A stretch of 64,000 nucleotides of DNA from Limimaricola sp027213785 (GTDB lineage Bacteria > Pseudomonadota > Alphaproteobacteria > Rhodobacterales > Rhodobacteraceae), in assembly GCF_050847355.1 (NCBI RefSeq), contig NZ_CP193755.1, positions 930,001-994,000 on the forward strand. Reading direction: 5' to 3'. Position numbers and translations under genes: made by a program. Every line of letters begins with the position of its first letter. Position 1 is the first letter of the stretch. The notes beneath the pieces are model-generated. The model was not told the origin of the DNA, made no database searches, and saw only the letters and a list, made by a program, of their open reading frames with translations. Below are positions 60,621-64,000 of the stretch, piece by piece.

Positions 60621-61898
60621 GTGGAGGGCGAGCCGTTTTTCGGGCTGAATCGGTATCACATCGCATTGGCGGTGCTGGGCCTCGTGATCATCCTCGCACG
60701 CTGGCTGCCGCGGCTGATCTCGCGCCGCGAACCGGCGGCGGCACCATTGATGATCCTGTTCGGCGCGGGAATCGCGGTCTGGCTGCCAGATCTCGCGACG
60801 TTGCCCGACCCCCGCGAGACGCCGCTGCCATGGGAGTTGGCGAGCGAACTCACGGTGATCGTCGCGCTGTTCGGCTCGGGAATGCGGCTCGACGAGCTTC
60901 GGCCCTGGTCGCGTTGGAGGCCGACCTTCCGAATGCTTGGCATCGCGATGCCGCTGACCATCTTCGCGGTGGCCTTCCTGGGGGTCGGCCTCACCGGCAT
61001 GACCGTGGCCGGGGCGGTGCTGTTGGGCGCGGTTCTCGCCCCGACCGACCCGGTGCTTGCGGCCGATGTGCAGGTCGGACCGCCACAGGAGGGGGCCGAG
61101 CATCCCGTCCGTTTCACCCTGACCACCGAAGCGGCGTTGAACGACGGCCTCGCCTTTCCCTTCGTCTATCTCGGGCTGATCCTCGCGGCTGAGGGGCTCA
61201 ACCCCGGTGCCTGGGCGCTCGACTGGCTGTTGCGCGACGTGATCTACCGGATCGCACTCGGCACCGCGATGGGCTGGCTCGGCGGCAAGGCGCTGGGTTA
61301 CGTGCTGTTCCGCTTCCCTGCCGATGCAGCCTTGGCCCAGACCGGCTCGGGGGTGGTCGCGCTGGCGGGAATCCTGCTGTGCTACGGCTCGACGGAGCTG
61401 ATCGAAGGCTACGGCTTCATCTCGGTGGCCGTTCTCGGCCTGACCTTGCGGCGGATCGAGAAGGACCACCATTTCCACAAGCGACTGCACGATTTCTCCG
61501 AATCGATCGAACATGCCCTCACGGCGGCGCTGCTGGTGGCGCTCGGCACGGTGCTGCCGTTGCTGTTTCGCGACCTCACCTGGTCCCAGATCGCCGTCGC
61601 GGCGGTGCTTCTCCTGGTGATCCGCCCGGCTGCCGGCTGGTTGTCGCTGGGGCGAAGCGGGCTCGGGTGGCGCGACCGCAGCATCGTCGCGGTCTACGGC
61701 GTGCGCGGGATCGGGTCGATCTACTACCTGTGCTATGCAGGGAGCCACATGGAGTTCGTCGACGAGGATTCATTGTGGTCCCTCGTGGCGCTGGTCATCC
61801 TCGCCTCGACCTTCCTGCACGGCTTCAGCGTCGGCTGGGCCATGGATCAATCATCCGAAACGCAGGGGACCCGGACCCTCGGCTCCGCGGAGCGCTAA
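60621..61898 (+). CDS. CPA1-family monovalent cation/proton antiporter
   Basis: A 425-residue membrane protein with about 12 hydrophobic helices, related to NhaP-type antiporters. The ion-binding segment LAPTDPVLAADVQ has PTDP at 141-144, and TTEAALNDGLAFPFVYL carries the paired ND expected in the core. It exchanges Na+ or K+ for H+. I choose the GTG at 60621, with AGGAGG five bases before; another GTG at 60603 would add six residues but is too close to its own purine stretch. It is the last gene of host-like composition. Confidence 0.9.
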   Translation: MEGEPFFGLNRYHIALAVLGLVIILARWLPRLISRREPAAAPLMILFGAGIAVWLPDLATLPDPRETPLPWELASELTVIVALFGSGMRLDELRPWSRWRPTFRMLGIAMPLTIFAVAFLGVGLTGMTVAGAVLLGAVLAPTDPVLAADVQVGPPQEGAEHPVRFTLTTEAALNDGLAFPFVYLGLILAAEGLNPGAWALDWLLRDVIYRIALGTAMGWLGGKALGYVLFRFPADAALAQTGSGVVALAGILLCYGSTELIEGYGFISVAVLGLTLRRIEKDHHFHKRLHDFSESIEHALTAALLVALGTVLPLLFRDLTWSQIAVAAVLLLVIRPAAGWLSLGRSGLGWRDRSIVAVYGVRGIGSIYYLCYAGSHMEFVDEDSLWSLVALVILASTFLHGFSVGWAMDQSSETQGTRTLGSAER

Positions 61899-62070
61899 AA
61901 GGAAGGAGTTGGCGCTTCGTCTTTCGAGCGGGCTTTTGGCGCGCGGAGGCTGGGCCGGATGCAAGATCGGTTGGCTGCCAGGAATATCCCCTCACCATGG
62001 CTGCGAGGTCCGGCGGCGCGGTTCAAAGCCCGTCAGCCTAGGTCGTGAATGGATGTGTAGGGATATGGAG

Positions 62071-62097
62071 GCGGGTACCGGACCCGCTACCATTTTT
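62071..62097 (+). terminator. Terminator-like hairpin after the antiporter
   Basis: GCGGGT (62071-62076) pairs with ACCCGC (62082-62087) around a 5-base loop. Five T residues occur at 62093-62097, separated from the stem by five bases, which weakens the call. It is the first such structure after the antiporter stop at 61898. Confidence 0.5.
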
Positions 62098-62143
62098 CTA
62101 AGCCATTGGAAGGCTTGAATAATCGAGTGCGAGGTTGAGTTGT

Positions 62144-62166
62144 GTGTCGCACTTCGTGTCACACTT
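62144..62166. repeat. Two direct repeats, 11 bp each
   Basis: GTGTCGCACTT (62144-62154) and GTGTCACACTT (62156-62166) differ in one base and are spaced by a 12-base period. They lie 290 bases upstream of the polymerase-like gene. Tandem repeats of this kind may be protein-binding sites (iterons); two copies alone are weak evidence. Confidence 0.4.
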
Positions 62167-62455
62167 ATGCTGTCTGGGTTGTGTTTCTGTCAACCGCTTG
62201 GTGTTCCCTCAGGTGTCCTTCTATCCCCCTATGAGTGGCCCGAATGCCGCGTTGGCTGGCCATTCGTCCAATAGTGAGGGCGGGTCCCGTGGCGGCGTTT
62301 CTCTCCCTCTATTGGTGGTGGTGCGGATGCTGACCCACGGTTCTCATACTGTCCTATGGTGAGGCCGAGTTGCGAGGCGGGGCGTGTCCCTGTCCGGGCG
62401 GGTGGGGTATGGGGGAAGTCGGCGCGGCTCAGTATATGGATAGGGCCACGAAAAA

Positions 62456-63805
62456 ATGTGTCGAGATTTTACGATGACGAATGAAGCCAAGCACCCCTTC
62501 GCTTTGAAAGCACAAGCATTGGCTGCAAAGTTGCCTAACCAACTTGGGGAAAACTCATGGGCATTTGAGCCGTATCTGGTTTTATCAAATCCCGACGCAC
62601 GAAACCTCATTGACTTGTTAATGGATGACGTATGCGCAGCGTGGACTTCGACTTTTCCTAAGCGCAAACCAAGCACGGATACGCAACAGAAGTTTTGGGG
62701 CTGTGGCAGCGCAATCCTTGCGAACCTGATGCGGGCCAAGTGCAACAAATGGCCAACGACAATAGGCATGTATCGCAGCAAGGGGGCATTGGACCGGGAA
62801 AGGCGATACCGGCCTGAGTATATGACCGCTGATCGGTTCAGAACCGTGCAAGACTGGCTTATCAAATGTGGCCATGTCGAAATGGTCAAAAGTGGCTTCA
62901 ATCTTCCGGGCTACAGTCAGACAAGCCGGTTCGCCTTGACCGACCTAGGCGCAATGGAACTGGAAGCCGAAGACTGGACCTTTGACGATTTCAAGGTGGA
63001 CCGGGGTAGAGAAACCGTTCGATTGAAAGACCATAATGACCGTCTGCGCGGATATGACGACACATCCGAGACTGTGGCCATGCGGGCAAGGTTGGACGAG
63101 ATCAACGCGAAGTTGGACGCGACCGACATAGCAACGATGCGCCCACTTACTATCCATGACCGAAAACCCGAATACCAAGGCCGCAAGGTGCGCCTGCATC
63201 GCGTGTTCAACCGGGGCGACTTCGACCACGGCGGCAGGTTTTATGGCGGGTGGTGGCAGAACGTCAAAAGTCATGTACGCCCCGCGATTACGATAGACGG
63301 ACAGCACACCATTGAAGCAGACTTTAGCGGCTTCAACCCGGCGGTGCTCTTGGCCGAGACGGGCGAACCTATACCGGAAGACCCGTATTCCTTAATAGCG
63401 GGCACGGGTGCGCCCGAGGAGTTGCGGGACCATGCCAAGGCCACTCTTGCCGCCTTGCTTAACGCCAAGTCAGGCACGACAGAGGAACCCCGCGACTTCG
63501 ACAGCGCCCGGTGGGGCATGACGGCAGAGGAGTTCCGCGCCAAGGTGCTGGACGCCTTCCCGATGGTTCTCGCCATGCTGGGCACCGACAAGGGCCTGAC
63601 CCTGCAACGGCTGGAAAGCGATCTGGCAGAGGCGATCATGCTGTACTTTGTCAGGCAGGGCCATGCGATCCTGCCCATCCATGACGCCTTCATCGTCCAA
63701 GCCCACCTTGAACGGGAACTGGTGGAGGTGATGAAGGACACCTTCAAGGCAAGGCTAGGGCAGGTTCCTCCTGTCAAAGTCACCCGGTCCTACGCCCTGC
63801 GCTGA
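62456..63805 (+). CDS. Winged-helix and polymerase-like protein of a mobile element
   Basis: A 449-residue protein, unlike anything else in the window. Residues about 80-170 look like a winged-helix DNA-binding domain (MYRSKGALDRERRYRPEYMT, then FRTVQDWLIKCGHVEMVKSG). The C-terminal half carries, in order, IEADFSGFNPAVLL (D289, like polymerase motif A), LRDHAKATLAALLNAKSG (R324 and K328, like motif B), and ILPIHDAFIV (H409-D410, like motif C), matching the layout of family A DNA polymerases or single-subunit RNA polymerases. I infer an initiator or polymerase of a mobile element. Codon use in the first half is richer in A+T than in the neighbouring genes. The ATG at 62456 follows AGGG; 62474 is possible. 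Function unproven. Confidence 0.6.
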   Translation: MCRDFTMTNEAKHPFALKAQALAAKLPNQLGENSWAFEPYLVLSNPDARNLIDLLMDDVCAAWTSTFPKRKPSTDTQQKFWGCGSAILANLMRAKCNKWPTTIGMYRSKGALDRERRYRPEYMTADRFRTVQDWLIKCGHVEMVKSGFNLPGYSQTSRFALTDLGAMELEAEDWTFDDFKVDRGRETVRLKDHNDRLRGYDDTSETVAMRARLDEINAKLDATDIATMRPLTIHDRKPEYQGRKVRLHRVFNRGDFDHGGRFYGGWWQNVKSHVRPAITIDGQHTIEADFSGFNPAVLLAETGEPIPEDPYSLIAGTGAPEELRDHAKATLAALLNAKSGTTEEPRDFDSARWGMTAEEFRAKVLDAFPMVLAMLGTDKGLTLQRLESDLAEAIMLYFVRQGHAILPIHDAFIVQAHLERELVEVMKDTFKARLGQVPPVKVTRSYALR

Positions 63806-63916
63806 CCACCACCATAAAACCCAATGATCCCATTACCGGGGCAAATAAGGGACCGCTGGATTTTCCCTGTTCCGTCAGGCACAAGGGCGAAAAGACCGAC
63901 ACAGGGGCGACCATCC

Positions 63917-64000
63917 ATGCAGAACCTTCTCGATGACCTGACCGCGCTTCTCCAAGCCGAACAGGCGTTCATCTCGGATGGGGCGATCCTCAAGAACGCG
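63917..64000 (+). CDS. Putative DNA methyltransferase, Type III Mod-like (N-terminus only)
   Basis: Twenty-eight codons reach the window edge: MQNLLDDLTALLQAEQAF then ISDGAILKNA. The pattern LLDDL, LL, a short gap, DG, ILKN closely resembles the start of Type III restriction methylases (Mod), in which a conserved helix-rich leader precedes the catalytic domain. It is 111 bases after the polymerase-like gene on the same strand. The catalytic motifs lie beyond the window, so this is inference from a short stretch. Confidence 0.4.
   Translation, partial: MQNLLDDLTALLQAEQAFISDGAILKNA

Larger units (their letters stand above)
61899..62455. other. Intergenic region at the edge of an apparent inserted island
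   Basis: About 560 bases between the antiporter and the polymerase-like gene. It contains a hairpin with a T-run at 62071-62097 and a pair of direct repeats at 62144-62166. G+C falls from about 62090 onward, with T-rich stretches. A 75-codon open frame at 62135-62362 looks non-coding. I searched by eye for a tRNA or tmRNA that could serve as an attachment site: a GGTTCAAAG near 62016 resembles a T-arm, but the flanking arms do not pair. Confidence 0.5.

Noticed and set aside
61957..62092. Possible tRNA or tmRNA attachment site
   Set aside because: A T-arm-like GGTTCAAAG and a CTACCA end are seen, but arms and acceptor stem do not pair.
62135..62362. A 75-codon frame in the island border
   Set aside because: T-rich, no clear Shine-Dalgarno, no domain; probably non-coding.

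Overview
The window is 64 kb of high-G+C chromosomal DNA from an alphaproteobacterium, almost certainly a member of the Rhodobacteraceae (order Rhodobacterales). The evidence is gene content and order seen together in that family: tilS-ftsH; fhs-chorismate mutase-folD; the cytochrome aa3 operon ctaC-ctaB-ctaG-ctaE-surf1 running into thrC and an M16 peptidase; and ptsP next to lysC. Many genes are joined by ATGA or GTGA stop/start overlaps.

Layout. 1-6.1 kb: end of tilS, ftsH with a strong terminator, a MOSC protein, and a folate one-carbon operon with a chorismate mutase inside it. 6.1-11.6 kb: PdeM nuclease and Lhr-type helicase of the ligase-associated DNA damage response, then a MarR regulator divergent from a 14-helix drug exporter. 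11.6-23.1 kb: a Tad/Flp pilus locus on the minus strand, from flp through cpaB, cpaC, ompA, cpaE, cpaF, tadB, tadC and two TPR lipoproteins to an AAA+ ATPase. 23.4-31.4 kb: lytic transglycosylase, 3-oxoacid CoA-transferase, topA, dprA and tldD. 31.6-40.7 kb: aa3 oxidase subunits II and III with assembly factors, thrC, M16 peptidase, acetyltransferase and an FAD oxidase. 40.8-61.9 kb: housekeeping and transport genes (apt, SulP, flavin reductase, EcsC, arsH, ptsP, lysC, Nudix, deacetylase-like protein, modABC, NhaC, YghU-type GST, phospholipase D, MltB, CPA1 antiporter).

The last 2 kb differ. After the antiporter comes about 560 bases without a gene, then DNA of visibly lower G+C with other codon use. 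It encodes a 449-residue protein with a probable winged helix joined to motifs like those of family A polymerases or single-subunit RNA polymerases. The first 28 codons of what looks like a Type III-like DNA methyltransferase follow. This reads as the left edge of a mobile or defence island that continues past the window, and it is the most novel part.

Regulatory points: near-consensus CtrA-type boxes (one mismatch each) lie upstream of dprA and of the second pilin-like gene; a dyad lies between marR and the exporter; a 30-bp dyad lies ahead of arsH; a perfect 32-bp palindrome follows flp; and two tandem hairpins separate sulP from the flavin reductase gene. I found no tRNA, rRNA, insertion sequence or CRISPR array. 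All functional calls rest on reading motifs and gene order, without database searches.
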